A stretch of DNA of 64,000 bases from WHSW01 sp033856255 (GTDB taxonomy: Bacteria > Actinomycetota > Thermoleophilia > Solirubrobacterales > 70-9), in assembly GCA_033856255.1 (NCBI GenBank), contig JAWVFH010000034.1, positions 1-64,000 on the forward strand, written 5' to 3'. A program made the position numbers and the translations under genes. Below, in pieces: positions 1 to 8,614 of the stretch (within the stretch, counting starts at the first letter, position 1; the number at the start of each line of letters is the position of its first letter). The notes under the pieces are model-generated. The model was not told the origin of the DNA, made no database searches, and saw only the letters and a program-made list of their open reading frames with translations.

Positions 1-469
1 AGAGCTGGTCTAGGTCGACGGCCGAGACCGTCTCTGACTGCGAGAGGGTGCCGCCGTCTTCGATCGCAGCCCCGGCCGTGCTCGAGGGCGGCAGGGTGAG
101 CTGGACCTGGCGGCCGGCGATCTGAGAGAGCGAGGGCGAGCGGACCGTCGCCACGGTGCCGCGGCGAAGCGGGGCGAAGTCGGAGTCGACCGAGAAGGTG
201 ACCAGGGCCTGGCCGTCGGGGCCGAGCTCGACCGCGCTGACGGAGCCGACCTTGGCGCCGGCGACCACCACCTCGTTGCCCTTCACGAGCTGACCGGCGT
301 TGGCGAACTGCGCCGTCACCTGGTAGCGGTCGCCGTGGCCGAAGAGGACGAGATAGGTGAGCGCGGCGGTCACGAGCAGGACGGCCACGCCGACGATCCG
401 AGCGGTCCGTGACCCCTCCTCCTCCTCGTCCTCGCGCGGCTCCCGCTCCTCCTCACCCACTTGGGACAT
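1..469 (-). CDS. MCE/MlaD-family protein, N-terminal part (cut by window edge)
   Basis: This is the first 156 codons of a gene that continues past the left edge. After an acidic cytoplasmic leader (about residues 1-22) there is one hydrophobic segment (about 24-43), then the start of an MlaD/MCE beta-barrel domain (about 47-125) with the typical pattern of a strand, LVKGNEVVVAGAKVGSV and the later RGTVATVRSPSL. MCE proteins of this topology are anchored in the membrane and form hexameric lipid or sterol uptake channels together with YrbE permeases and an ATPase. No partner is visible here because the operon would lie to the left. The ATG at 467-469 is chosen because the next gene on the opposite strand begins at 499-526, leaving a short divergent promoter region. 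The family call is firm; the substrate is not known. Confidence 0.85.
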   Translation of the reverse strand, partial: MSQVGEEEREPREDEEEEGSRTARIVGVAVLLVTAALTYLVLFGHGDRYQVTAQFANAGQLVKGNEVVVAGAKVGSVSAVELGPDGQALVTFSVDSDFAPLRRGTVATVRSPSLSQIAGRQVQLTLPPSSTAGAAIEDGGTLSQSETVSAVDLDQL

Positions 470-525
470 AGGCGTACCCGCTCAGGGGGCACCCGAACGT
501 GAGCCTGGTCACACTGTGCGAGGCG

Positions 526-1668
526 ATGCGAGCGACAGCGACCCTGGCAGGGCTACTGGTCGGCGCGGTCGCGCTGGCGGCTCCCGGCGCGGCCGCCGGC
601 GACGCCTACGCCCCCCGCCACCACCGCGCCTTCCACGGCGTCTCCGACACCGGCGACGTCGCCGACTTCGAGCAGTTCGCCGAACAGGTCGGCGCCCATC
701 CGGCGCTGCTTCAGGACTTCTTCCACTGGCGGGTGCCGCTGACCACCGGCGCCCTCTATCGCTGGGGCAAGACGAACACCCGCGGGGTGCTCAGCCTCTC
801 GACCGCGACCGGCGAGGGCGAGGAGGTGATCACCCCGCGGCAGATCGCCAAGGGCAAGGACGACCGCTACATGACCCGGATGGCGGGCAACATCGCCGAG
901 ACCGGCCAGACGGTCTACATCCGCCTGATGGCGGAGATGAACGGGCACTGGAACGCCTACTCCGCGTTCAACGCCGACGGCTCGCCGCGCCGCCACGGCC
1001 ACTCGGCCCGCTGGTACAAGCTCGCCTGGCGCCGCTTCACCCTGATCATGCGAGGCGGCTCGCGCGACGGGATCAACCGCGAGCTGCTGCGCCTGGGCCT
1101 GCCGCGGATCCTGCGGGCGAAGTCGATGGACGACCCGGCCTACGAGGGCGGACCCGGAGGGATTCCGCTGCCGATCCCCGAGCACATGCCCGAGCCGCGG
1201 GTGGCGATGATGTGGGTGCCGCAGAGCTTCGGCTCGCCCAACATCGCCGGCAACCAACCCGCCGACTACTGGCCCGGCGGCAGGTACGTCGACTGGGTCG
1301 GGCTCGACATCTACTCGAAGTTCGCCGGCGCCTTCGACGACGACGTCGCCTTCTTCAACCGCTGGGACAGGTGGCCGTTCGTGATCGGCGAGTACGGGCC
1401 GTGGGACAACGACTTCGGCGGCTCCTTCACCGGCGGCCTGTTCCGCTGGGCCGAGGCCCACGAGCGGGTGAAGGCGATGCTCTACTACCGCGGCGTCGAC
1501 CCGGACAACGACTACAACGTCCAGTTCTACCCCGGGGCGCAGCAGGCACTTCGCAACCACCTCGCCGAGCCCCACTGGGCCCCGTACGCTCCGGGGGTGA
1601 AGCAACTCCAGGACCCGCCCCCTCCGCCGCTCGCCACCGACATGCCCGAGGCCAGGATCTTCCCGTGA
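526..1668 (+). CDS. Secreted GH26-like glycoside hydrolase
   Basis: A 380-residue exported protein. The ATG at 526 gives a clean signal peptide (about residues 1-24, ending GAAAG); a GTG at 499 would add nine residues and is a weaker choice. The body resembles glycosyl hydrolase family 26 (beta-mannanase type TIM barrel). The likely acid/base is E137 in AEMNGHW and the likely nucleophile is E289 in VIGEYGPW, the two spots where GH26 carries its glutamates. Aromatic residues typical of a sugar cleft surround both. The C-terminus ends in a proline-rich tail. Its stop overlaps the start of the lipoprotein gene by four bases, so the two are probably translated together. The substrate could be mannan or another hemicellulose, or a self-made polysaccharide; sequence alone does not decide. 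Confidence 0.7.
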   Translation: MRATATLAGLLVGAVALAAPGAAAGDAYAPRHHRAFHGVSDTGDVADFEQFAEQVGAHPALLQDFFHWRVPLTTGALYRWGKTNTRGVLSLSTATGEGEEVITPRQIAKGKDDRYMTRMAGNIAETGQTVYIRLMAEMNGHWNAYSAFNADGSPRRHGHSARWYKLAWRRFTLIMRGGSRDGINRELLRLGLPRILRAKSMDDPAYEGGPGGIPLPIPEHMPEPRVAMMWVPQSFGSPNIAGNQPADYWPGGRYVDWVGLDIYSKFAGAFDDDVAFFNRWDRWPFVIGEYGPWDNDFGGSFTGGLFRWAEAHERVKAMLYYRGVDPDNDYNVQFYPGAQQALRNHLAEPHWAPYAPGVKQLQDPPPPPLATDMPEARIFP

Positions 1669-2198
1669 AGCCCGTGATGCTGATCGCGGGCGCCGTCGCG
1701 CTGCTCGCCGGATGCGGCGGCGGCGGGACGACGACGGTGATCAACAACACGACGACGACCACGGTCCAGGCCTCGAGCTCGACGAGCTCGACCACGCCGT
1801 CGACGACGACGGCGACCGCCACCGACAGCTCAGGCGGCTCTGGCCCCGTCGTCAGCCTCAAGGCCTTCCAATCGCCGAGCGGCAACATCGCCTGCCTGAT
1901 CACGCCGAAGTTCGTGCGCTGCGACATCTCCGAGCGCGATTGGAGCCCGCCGCCGCACCCCTCGAGCTGTCCTGACGAGGTCGACTTCGGCCAGGGAATC
2001 CAGCTGCCGTCGAGCGGCTCCGCCGAGTTCGTATGCGCCGGCGACACCGTCCTCAACCCGCAGGCCGAGGCGCTCCCCTACGGCAGCTCCTCTCACGTCG
2101 GCTCGATCACCTGCACGTCGGCCGAGTCGGGGATGAGCTGTGAGAACGCCGGCGGCGGCGGCTTCACGCTCTCGCGCGAGGCGTACAACCTCAACTGA
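1665..2198 (+). CDS. Lipoprotein with a DUF6636-like C-terminal domain
   Basis: A 177-residue protein that starts at GTG 1665, overlapping the stop of the GH26-like gene. The N-terminus has a short hydrophobic stretch ending in a lipobox (LLAGC), so it should be lipid-anchored outside the membrane. A low-complexity Thr/Ser/Asn linker follows (about residues 22-60). The C-terminal part, with the segments FQSPSGNIACLI, VRCDI, W-PPP and CAGDT, resembles the DUF6636 family of actinobacterial secreted proteins, and the paired cysteines suggest disulfides. The function of that family is not known. Coupling with the hydrolase suggests a cell-surface role connected with it. Confidence 0.65.
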   Translation: MKPVMLIAGAVALLAGCGGGGTTTVINNTTTTTVQASSSTSSTTPSTTTATATDSSGGSGPVVSLKAFQSPSGNIACLITPKFVRCDISERDWSPPPHPSSCPDEVDFGQGIQLPSSGSAEFVCAGDTVLNPQAEALPYGSSSHVGSITCTSAESGMSCENAGGGGFTLSREAYNLN

Positions 2199-2223
2199 CG
2201 CCCGCGGGGCGGCGCCGGCGGTC

Positions 2224-2772
2224 TCACGGCGCTTCGGGTTGGCTGCGTCGCAACGCCCTCAGCCGCTCGCGGCCCTCGGCCAGACAGCGGTTGACCTTCG
2301 TGTAGCTCCAGCCGCAGATGCCGCAGATCTCGGCGTAGGAGTAGCCCTGTGCCTGGAGCAGGATCGCCAGGCGCTCGTTCGCCTTCAGGGCGGCGACCGC
2401 CGCGCGGGCCTCGGCGAGCCGCTCGCGGCGCTCGGCCCGCTCGGCCGGGTCCGGGAGGTCGGAGGCGAGCGTGTCGAGCCGGTCGATCCCGGACGCCCCA
2501 TCCGGCGCCAGGCAGGCGAGCAAGCGCTCGCGGCCGCGGCGCACGGCCATCGCCTCGTGCTTGGTGACGACCACCATCCAGGCGATCAGCCGCCCGGGGT
2601 CGGCGACCGGCGCCTTGGTCAGCAGGATCACCGAGGCGCGTTGGAGGGCGTCGTCGGCGTCCTCGGCGCAGGCCGAGTGGCGGCGGGCGACCCGGCGCAG
2701 GACCTCGCCGTGGGCGCGGAGCAGCTCGACGGCGGCGTTCGCGCGCTCTGGATCGACGCCTGCACGGCCCAC
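2224..2772 (-). CDS. ECF-type RNA polymerase sigma factor
   Basis: A 182-residue protein with the two-domain layout of extracytoplasmic-function sigma factors. The region 2-like part (about residues 25-85) contains DADDALQRASVILLTKA and the tract PGRLIAWMVVVTKHEAMAVRR, which corresponds to the core-binding and -10 recognition helices. Region 4 (about 125-175) has LQAQGYSYAEICGICGWSYTKVNRCLAEGRERLR, a helix-turn-helix for the -35 element. The start is GTG at 2770-2772. No anti-sigma gene is adjacent: the gene converges on the lipoprotein gene and diverges from the UXS-like gene, so its regulon and signal cannot be inferred from context. Confidence 0.8.
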   Translation of the reverse strand: MGRAGVDPERANAAVELLRAHGEVLRRVARRHSACAEDADDALQRASVILLTKAPVADPGRLIAWMVVVTKHEAMAVRRGRERLLACLAPDGASGIDRLDTLASDLPDPAERAERRERLAEARAAVAALKANERLAILLQAQGYSYAEICGICGWSYTKVNRCLAEGRERLRALRRSQPEAP

Positions 2773-2816
2773 GTCAGCTCCAACCCCGACCGTGCCGCCG
2801 ATGCCCCCATCGCCGC

Positions 2817-2831
2817 TATCCTCGCGCGGCG
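2817..2831 (+). promoter_or_regulatory. -10 box TATCCT, leaderless promoter of the UXS-like gene
   Basis: TATCCT (2817-2822) lies 9 bases before the ATG at 2832, with no Shine-Dalgarno sequence between. This is the spacing expected if transcription starts at or next to the start codon. Confidence 0.5.
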
Positions 2832-3779
2832 ATGGCCACCTGCCTGATCAGCGGAGGAGCGGGCTTTCTGGGCTCGCACATGTGCGATCACCTGCTCGCC
2901 GACGACCACCGGGTGATCTGCGTCGACAACCTCGACACCGGCTCACTGCAAAACGTCGAGCACATCCGCTCCGACGACTTCGTCTTCGTCCAGCACGACC
3001 TGACCGAGCCCTTCTTCATTGACGAGCCGATCGACGTCGTCTACCACCTGGCATCGCCGGCGAGCCCGATCGACTACCTGCGCCTGCCGCTGCACACGCT
3101 CAAGGTCGGCTCCTACGGCACCCACCACATGCTCGGGCTGGCCAAGAAGCACCGCGCCCGCTTCGTGCTCGCCTCGACCTCGGAGGTCTACGGCGACCCG
3201 CAGGTCCATCCCCAGCCCGAGAGCTACTGGGGCCACGTCAACCCGATCGGCCCGCGAGGCGTCTACGACGAGGCGAAGCGATACGCCGAGGCGCTGACGA
3301 TGGCCTACCACCGCCAGCAGGGCGTCGACACCGGGATCGTGCGCACCTTCAACACCTATGGGTCGCGGATGCGCCCCCACGACGGCCGGGCGATCCCCAC
3401 CTTCCTGCGCCAGGCGCTCCAGGACAAGCCGCTGACCGTGTTCGGGGACGGCAGCCAGACGCGCAGCTTCTGTTACGTCGACGATCAGATCGCCGGCTAC
3501 ATCGCAATGGCCAACTCCGACGTCCACGAGCCGGTCAACATCGGCAACCCGCACGAGTTCACCCTGCTCGAGCTGGCCGAGGTCGTGATCGAGGTCACCG
3601 AGTCGCGGTCGGAGATCGTCTTCGAGGCGCTGCCGACCGACGACCCGCAGGTGCGCCAGCCCGAGATCACGCGGGCCAAGGACCTGCTCGACTGGGAGCC
3701 CCGGGTCGAGCTCCGCGACGGCCTGCGGATGACGATCGAGCAGACCGGCGTCGAGCGCCTCGTCGGCACCGGCGATTAG
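2832..3779 (+). CDS. UDP-glucuronate decarboxylase-like NAD-dependent sugar epimerase/decarboxylase
   Basis: A 315-residue extended short-chain dehydrogenase. It has the N-terminal NAD motif GGAGFLGSH (residues 8-16), the family signature HLASPASP (72-79), a catalytic STSE (115-118) and the Y145-x3-K149 pair in GVYDEAKRYAE. The HLASPASP segment and the GxRxxYDEAKR context are typical of UDP-xylose synthase, which turns UDP-glucuronate into UDP-xylose. Related dTDP-glucose dehydratases or UDP-glucuronate 4-epimerases remain possible. It stands directly before two glycosyltransferase genes, consistent with supplying a sugar nucleotide for a surface glycan. Confidence 0.75.
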   Translation: MATCLISGGAGFLGSHMCDHLLADDHRVICVDNLDTGSLQNVEHIRSDDFVFVQHDLTEPFFIDEPIDVVYHLASPASPIDYLRLPLHTLKVGSYGTHHMLGLAKKHRARFVLASTSEVYGDPQVHPQPESYWGHVNPIGPRGVYDEAKRYAEALTMAYHRQQGVDTGIVRTFNTYGSRMRPHDGRAIPTFLRQALQDKPLTVFGDGSQTRSFCYVDDQIAGYIAMANSDVHEPVNIGNPHEFTLLELAEVVIEVTESRSEIVFEALPTDDPQVRQPEITRAKDLLDWEPRVELRDGLRMTIEQTGVERLVGTGD

Positions 3780-3789
3780 CGCCCCGCGA

Positions 3790-3805
3790 GGCGCTCCGGA
3801 GCGCC
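3790..3805 (+). repeat. 16-base perfect palindrome before a TTG start
   Basis: GGCGCTCCGGAGCGCC is perfectly self-complementary and sits between the UXS-like stop (3779) and the TTG start at 3808. It could form a 6-bp stem with a CCGG loop in RNA, or be a protein site. It has no T-run, so it is not a classic terminator. Confidence 0.4.
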
Positions 3806-3807
3806 CG

Positions 3808-4959
3808 TTGCGGGTCGCCCATCTGACCGCGACCTTCCCGCCCTACCCGGGCGGCGCCGGCAACACCGCCTTTCGCTTCGCCCGCGAGCAGGCCGCGCTC
3901 GGCTACCACGTCGAGGTCTTCACGGCGCCCGCCGAGGGGATCGCGCCGGACCCCGGCGGGGCCGTCGTCCACCGGATCGACCCGGTCTTCGCGATCGGCA
4001 ACGCACCGCTGATCCCGAGCCTGGCGCGAGTCGAGGGCTTCGACGTCGTCCACGTCCACTACCCGTTCATCTTCGGCTCCGAGCTCACCTTGCTCGGGCG
4101 GCTGCGCCGCCGGCGCCGACAGCAGGCGCTGCTCGTCCACTACAAGAATCGCCTCGTCGGCAAGGGGCCGCGCGGGGCCCTGTTCGAGGCCTACGAGCAC
4201 TCGGTGGCGCCGCTCTTGATCCGGGCCGCCGACCGCGTCTGCGTGCTCTCCGCCGATCACGCGAACTCGGTTCCCTACCTGCGCCGGACCGGCGAGCGCC
4301 GCCCGGAGAAGCTGATCGAGATGCCGAACGGGGTCGACGCGGAGCTCTTCTCGCCCGGCGACTCGAAGCTGCGCGAGCGGCTCGGGATCCCGGCCGCCGC
4401 CTTCGTCGCCGCCTTCGTCGCCACGCTCGATCGAGCCCACCACTTCAAACGCCTCGACGTCGCGATCCAGGCCGTCGCGGGCCTCGGCGACCCGAACGTG
4501 CACCTGGTCGTCGCCGGGGGCGGCGACCTGCTCGACGGCTTCCGCGGCGCCGCGGCGACGGCCGGGGTCGGCGATCGCGTTCATTTCCTCGATGCCGTCC
4601 CCCACGCCGAGCTGCCGAACGTGCTCCGTGCAGCCGACGTGTTCCTGCTCACCACCGAACCGCCGGAGTCGTTCGGGATCGTCCTGATCGAGGCGATGGC
4701 CGCCGGCCTGCCCGCGATCGCCACCGACTACCCCGGGGTGCGCGCGGTGATCGACGACGCCGAGACCGGCCTGCTCGTCCCGCGCGGGGACCCGGCCGCC
4801 GTGGCGGCGGCGCTGGGGGAGCTGGCGGACGACCCGGAGCGCCGCCGCACGATGGGTGCGCGCGGCCGCGAGAAGGCCGTGCGCGAATGGAGCTGGCCCC
4901 GGCTGGTCGAGCGGATGGACGCCGCCTACGCGGAGGCGATCGGGGCGAGGCGCGAATGA
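3808..4959 (+). CDS. Family 4 glycosyltransferase (GT-B fold)
   Basis: A 383-residue glycosyltransferase starting at TTG 3808, the first start codon before MRVAHLTATFPPYPGGAGN. The N-terminal Rossmann half carries the glycine-rich loop (PGGAGNTAFRFA) that contacts the acceptor. The C-terminal half carries the EX7E motif in PPESFGIVLIEAMAAGLP, which binds the nucleotide sugar, followed by DDAETGLLVPRGD, typical of GT4 retaining enzymes. There is no signal peptide; the protein should act at the inner face of the membrane. The gene overlaps the next glycosyltransferase by four bases (ATGA), so they form an operon. Donor and acceptor are not predictable, though the neighbouring UXS-like enzyme suggests a pentose or related donor. 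Confidence 0.85.
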   Translation: MRVAHLTATFPPYPGGAGNTAFRFAREQAALGYHVEVFTAPAEGIAPDPGGAVVHRIDPVFAIGNAPLIPSLARVEGFDVVHVHYPFIFGSELTLLGRLRRRRRQQALLVHYKNRLVGKGPRGALFEAYEHSVAPLLIRAADRVCVLSADHANSVPYLRRTGERRPEKLIEMPNGVDAELFSPGDSKLRERLGIPAAAFVAAFVATLDRAHHFKRLDVAIQAVAGLGDPNVHLVVAGGGDLLDGFRGAAATAGVGDRVHFLDAVPHAELPNVLRAADVFLLTTEPPESFGIVLIEAMAAGLPAIATDYPGVRAVIDDAETGLLVPRGDPAAVAAALGELADDPERRRTMGARGREKAVREWSWPRLVERMDAAYAEAIGARRE

Positions 4960-6194
4960 GGATTCTGCTCGTCGCCTACTTCTACCCGCCCTGCCGCGAC
5001 ACCGGTGCGCTGCGCCCCGCGTCGATGGCGAAGTGGCTGCGCCGGCTCGGCCACGAGGTCACCGTGCTGACCACCTCGGCATACGGGCCGGGCGACGACG
5101 ATGCGGCCGAGGACGTGGTCCGAACCGCCGACGCACAGCGCTGGCGGGCGCGGCTGGCCGGCAAGGAGACGATCGGGGCGCTGTTCGACTCACCGACCTA
5201 CAGCGGCCGCCCCCACCCGCTGAGCAAGGTCGTGGTGCCCGAGGCGCTGGCGGCCGCCTGGATGCCCTTCGCGCGCTCCCGGGCGCTGCGCCTGCAGCGC
5301 GAGCGGCGTTTCGACTGCGTGATCACCAGCTCGCCGCCCGAGTCCGTGCACGCGATCGGCTTCGCGCTTCACCGCCGGGGCGTCCCGTGGGTTGCCGATG
5401 TGCGCGACGCCTGGACGTTCGAGTCGCTGCGCCCCGAGTTCCCGACCGCGATCCAGCGCCGCCTCGACGAGCGCCTCGAGCGCCGCTGGCTAGGAGCCGC
5501 GGATGCGGTCGTCTGCGTCTCCGAGCCCGCCGCCGAGGACCTGCGCCGCCGCGGGATCGCCGACCCGCTGCTGATCCGCAACGGCTGGGACCCGGAGGCG
5601 GCGCCGGAGCCGGGCGAGCCCACCGGCCTGCTCGATCCCAACCGCGTCTCGGTCCTCTACACCGGTCGCTTCGGCACCTACGGCCGCGACCCGGGTCCAC
5701 TGATCGCGGGGCTGACGAAGCTGGCTCGCGATCACCCCGAGGCGGCGGCGAAGCTCGAGCTGGCGATCGCCGGGCCGCTGACGGAGGACGAGGCGCGCCT
5801 GTTCGAGACCGACGTCTCCCCGGCCCGGATCTCGCTGCTCGGCCCGATGCCGCGCGAGCGCGCCCTGGCGCTGCAACTCGAGGCAGACGCGTTGCTGCTG
5901 ATCGCCCAGCCCACCCGCTCGCAGCTGCTCAACATCAAGCTCTTCGAGTACGCGGCCAGCGGCGCGCCGATCCTGGCGCTGGCCGCCGGCACGGAGGCGG
6001 GCCGGGTGGCCGCCGAGCTCGGCGCCGAGGTCGCGCCGGCCGACGACCCGGACGCGATCGGCGCGGCCCTGCGACGGGTCGCCGCGGGCGAGCCGGCGCC
6101 GCCGCCCCAGGGCGCGATCGAGCGGTACACCTACCCGGCGCCGGCCGAGGGGATGGCGGCGGCGGTCGAAGCGGCGATCAGCCGCCGGGCTTGA
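4956..6194 (+). CDS. Glycosyltransferase, GT4/WbuB-like
   Basis: A 412-residue protein. The start is the ATG at 4956, which overlaps the previous stop as ATGA; longer in-frame starts would extend into the upstream gene. The N-terminus MRILLVAYFYPP with the run CRDTGALRPASMAKWLRRLGHEVTVLT is the acceptor-domain pattern of WbuB-type enzymes. The C-terminal domain includes the donor-site stretch RSQLLNIKLFEYAASGAPILAL, where an FEY-type motif replaces the more common EX7E. It probably adds a sugar to the same lipid-linked glycan as its neighbour. It ends 17 bases inside the convergent beta-helix gene. Confidence 0.8.
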   Translation: MRILLVAYFYPPCRDTGALRPASMAKWLRRLGHEVTVLTTSAYGPGDDDAAEDVVRTADAQRWRARLAGKETIGALFDSPTYSGRPHPLSKVVVPEALAAAWMPFARSRALRLQRERRFDCVITSSPPESVHAIGFALHRRGVPWVADVRDAWTFESLRPEFPTAIQRRLDERLERRWLGAADAVVCVSEPAAEDLRRRGIADPLLIRNGWDPEAAPEPGEPTGLLDPNRVSVLYTGRFGTYGRDPGPLIAGLTKLARDHPEAAAKLELAIAGPLTEDEARLFETDVSPARISLLGPMPRERALALQLEADALLLIAQPTRSQLLNIKLFEYAASGAPILALAAGTEAGRVAAELGAEVAPADDPDAIGAALRRVAAGEPAPPPQGAIERYTYPAPAEGMAAAVEAAISRRA

Positions 6195-7587
6195 TCTTCA
6201 CCTTCTCGCGATCGGCATAGCCGGACTCTCCGGTGTCGACCTCGACCAGCGCCTGTGCCTTCGCCCCATCCTCGAGCAGCGCCTCGACCTTGCGCCGCGA
6301 TCCGCCGTCCAGCTTCAGCTTCACCGTCTTTCGCTCGCCGGACACGAGCGTGAGCGAGCGGGGCACGAGGTCGAAGCTGTGAGCCGCACGGGGAGAGGAG
6401 CGGGCGCGCTTGGCGTGGCCACCACGGACCCGCACCGTTCCCGAGATCCCCAAGCCGCAGACGGGGATCTGACAGCGCAGATCGATCTCGAGGTCGCGGA
6501 TCGCCCGCTGGGCCGCGGCCGAGAGCATAAACGGGGCCGCGACCGAGCCCTCATCCCCGCCGATGTCCGGCGCCGGTCCCTGAACGCGAGGCTGGCCCTC
6601 GAAGTCGAACGATCCGAGCAGCGGCACCGTCGCGCCGGCGTCGATCGTGGGCGAGCCGGTCACCTGGCGCGCGTCACCGGTCGACGGGCTCGCGAGCACC
6701 GGCTCGGCGGTCTGGTTGGTGCCGGTGCCCGGCGGCGTCACCGAGGCGCCGGGCCCCGTCACCTCGGTGGTCTCGTAGTTCGAGTTCGTCAGCGAGACCG
6801 TCGCACCCGCGCCATCCGGTGCCGTGTCCACCCCGCTCTCCGTGTAGGCGCCGACGTCCACGCCCCGCGCCGATCCGATGGCGATCACGTTCGTCCCCTC
6901 GACCGTCGCGGTCGAACCGCCGAGGGCGCCGATCGAAATGCCCTGGGTTCCGATCGCGGTCACGTTGACGAGCTTGCCGGCGAGCGCGCGGGGCGGCTGC
7001 ACCGGCGACACGCTCGCGCCGACGCCCGTACTGATCGTCTGGTTGTCGGGCTCGCCGAAGCAAACGCTGTCGCGGAGCACCGGGGCCGGCTGGGCGAGGG
7101 TCCTGTACTTGTCGAAGTAGCACGCGAAGTTCTTCGGCGTCATCACCAGGACTCGTTCGGCGAGGCCGGCGGCGAGGCCAAGACCGGTGCCTTCGACGAT
7201 CACGTCGCTGAGCACCGCATCGGGGTTATCGAGATAGACAGCGCCGCCGTCCGGGCCGGCGACGATCGTCGGCGGGGCTCCGGCCGTGCCGTGGACGTTG
7301 ATCGCTTTCCGGATCGTCAGCGGGTTGATCCCGGACTCGCTGTCCGTCGGGTCGTCCCCCGGGAGTTGATGGCGGCCCGGGAGCACGACGACCTCGTCAC
7401 CGTTGGCGACCGACGGGCCCTCGACCGCCTTGCTCAGGTCGCAGGGGTTGCTGGCGGGACAGGTCGCCTCCGGCCCAGCTCCGCCCGGAGCCGCATAGCG
7501 GACGGCCGCGGCCGCCGTGCCCGGCAATCCCGAGATCACAGCGGCAATCACCAGTCCCGCGCGCGCTCCGTGCCCGAGGCGATTCAT
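6178..7587 (-). CDS. Secreted parallel beta-helix protein
   Basis: A 469-residue exported protein with a signal peptide (about residues 1-28, ending TAAAAV). The opening RYAAPGGAGPEATCPASNPCDLSKAV and the later repeating short strands rich in Val, Gly and Asn look like the right-handed beta-helix proteins whose first rung contains a CxxxNPC motif and a line GDEVVVLPGRH. The stretch near residues 320-350 (PTIDAGATVPLLGSFDFEGQPRVQG followed by PDIGGDE) is the common end of these helices. A C-terminal beta-sandwich domain with Arg/Lys-rich strands (about 395-465) follows. Its role could be adhesion or polysaccharide binding; no catalytic residues are evident. Confidence 0.65.
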   Translation of the reverse strand: MNRLGHGARAGLVIAAVISGLPGTAAAAVRYAAPGGAGPEATCPASNPCDLSKAVEGPSVANGDEVVVLPGRHQLPGDDPTDSESGINPLTIRKAINVHGTAGAPPTIVAGPDGGAVYLDNPDAVLSDVIVEGTGLGLAAGLAERVLVMTPKNFACYFDKYRTLAQPAPVLRDSVCFGEPDNQTISTGVGASVSPVQPPRALAGKLVNVTAIGTQGISIGALGGSTATVEGTNVIAIGSARGVDVGAYTESGVDTAPDGAGATVSLTNSNYETTEVTGPGASVTPPGTGTNQTAEPVLASPSTGDARQVTGSPTIDAGATVPLLGSFDFEGQPRVQGPAPDIGGDEGSVAAPFMLSAAAQRAIRDLEIDLRCQIPVCGLGISGTVRVRGGHAKRARSSPRAAHSFDLVPRSLTLVSGERKTVKLKLDGGSRRKVEALLEDGAKAQALVEVDTGESGYADREKVKIKPGG

Positions 7588-7685
7588 CTCCGTCCCCTTC
7601 CGTTCGGATGGCGCCCTGCGGCCAAATACTCCCGCATCCGCCGGCCCCGTTCAAGCCGCGCCGGGCGAGCTCGCGGCTGCTCGCC

Positions 7686-8588
7686 CTACGGTCCGCCGCC
7701 GGCCCGGGAGACGATGGCCGCCGCGACCACGTCCGCCGTCTCCGGGACCTGGTCGAGGTAGAAGTTCGGCTCGATCGCCTCGAGCTCGAGCAGGACCGGG
7801 TCGCCGGCGGAGTCGCGGATCATGTCCACCCGGGCGTACAGCGGCAGGTAGTCGAAGCGGCGTGTGACCTCGGCGACGACCTCGCGGGCGAGGTCGAGCT
7901 CGTCGTCGCCGGCCTCGCCCGGGACGACGAGGTCCGGGTCGTACATGACCTCGGCAGCGCCGAGCGCGTCGTCGCGCACCGGCGCCACCTCGTCGGGGCG
8001 CAGGACGGCGTGCTTTCGCAGCGTGTGGGCGGGCTCGCCGTCGATGCAGAGGACCGCGGTCTCTCCGACCGAGTCGACGGTCGGGTGGTATGGCTGCAGC
8101 ATCGCGGTGCGGCCGCTGGCGTGGATCTCGCCGATCAAGCCGTGAGCGAGGTCGTGGGCCGACGGGCTGAACCGGCCCGAGTCGCGCCCGCCGGCCGAGA
8201 CCGTCGGCTTGACCACCACCTCCCCGTCGAGCGAGGAGATCTCGTCACCCGGGGCGAGATACGCGGTCTCCACAACCGGGATCCCGGCCGCACCGAGGTC
8301 GCCGAGGTAGCGCTTGTCGGAGTTCCAGCGCACCAGCGCGGCGCCGTTGTGAAGCTTCGCTCCGACCGAGACGCACCAGGCGACGAATTGGTCGCGCCGC
8401 TGGGCGTAATCCCAGGTCGAGCGGATCACGACGGCGTCGAAGACGCTCCAGTCGGCCTCGGGGTCGTCCCAGGCGATGCGGGAGGCCGCGACGCCACGCT
8501 CGGCAAGCGCCTCGACGACCCGCAGGTCGTCGGTGAACTGCTCGGGCACCGCCGAAAATGTCGCGATCGCAACCCGCACCCGGGGCAT
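7686..8588 (-). CDS. ATP-grasp family ligase
   Basis: A 300-residue protein; the ATG at 8586-8588 is chosen over an in-frame start 42 bases upstream because it gives the usual N-terminus PRVRVAIATF. Visible ATP-grasp features are the lysine-bearing strand EVVVKPTVSAGGRDSGRF, which closes over ATP, and the metal site near the C-terminus, RVDMIRDSAGDPVLLELEAIEPNFYL, with the acidic residues and Asn that bind Mg. The overall pattern is close to the RimK/DcsG-like group, which join a carboxylate to an amine or thiol through an acyl phosphate. The substrate is unknown. The gene is divergent from the mutase gene with 26 bases between start codons. Confidence 0.75.
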   Translation of the reverse strand: MPRVRVAIATFSAVPEQFTDDLRVVEALAERGVAASRIAWDDPEADWSVFDAVVIRSTWDYAQRRDQFVAWCVSVGAKLHNGAALVRWNSDKRYLGDLGAAGIPVVETAYLAPGDEISSLDGEVVVKPTVSAGGRDSGRFSPSAHDLAHGLIGEIHASGRTAMLQPYHPTVDSVGETAVLCIDGEPAHTLRKHAVLRPDEVAPVRDDALGAAEVMYDPDLVVPGEAGDDELDLAREVVAEVTRRFDYLPLYARVDMIRDSAGDPVLLELEAIEPNFYLDQVPETADVVAAAIVSRAGGGP

Positions 8589-8600
8589 CGTAAGCGGCCC

Positions 8601-8614
8601 TAGACTTCGCCGGG
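8601..8614 (+). promoter_or_regulatory. -10 box TAGACT, leaderless promoter of the mutase gene
   Basis: TAGACT (8601-8606) ends 8 bases before ATG 8615; no Shine-Dalgarno sequence is present. The same bases lie just upstream of the divergent ATP-grasp start at 8588. Confidence 0.55.
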
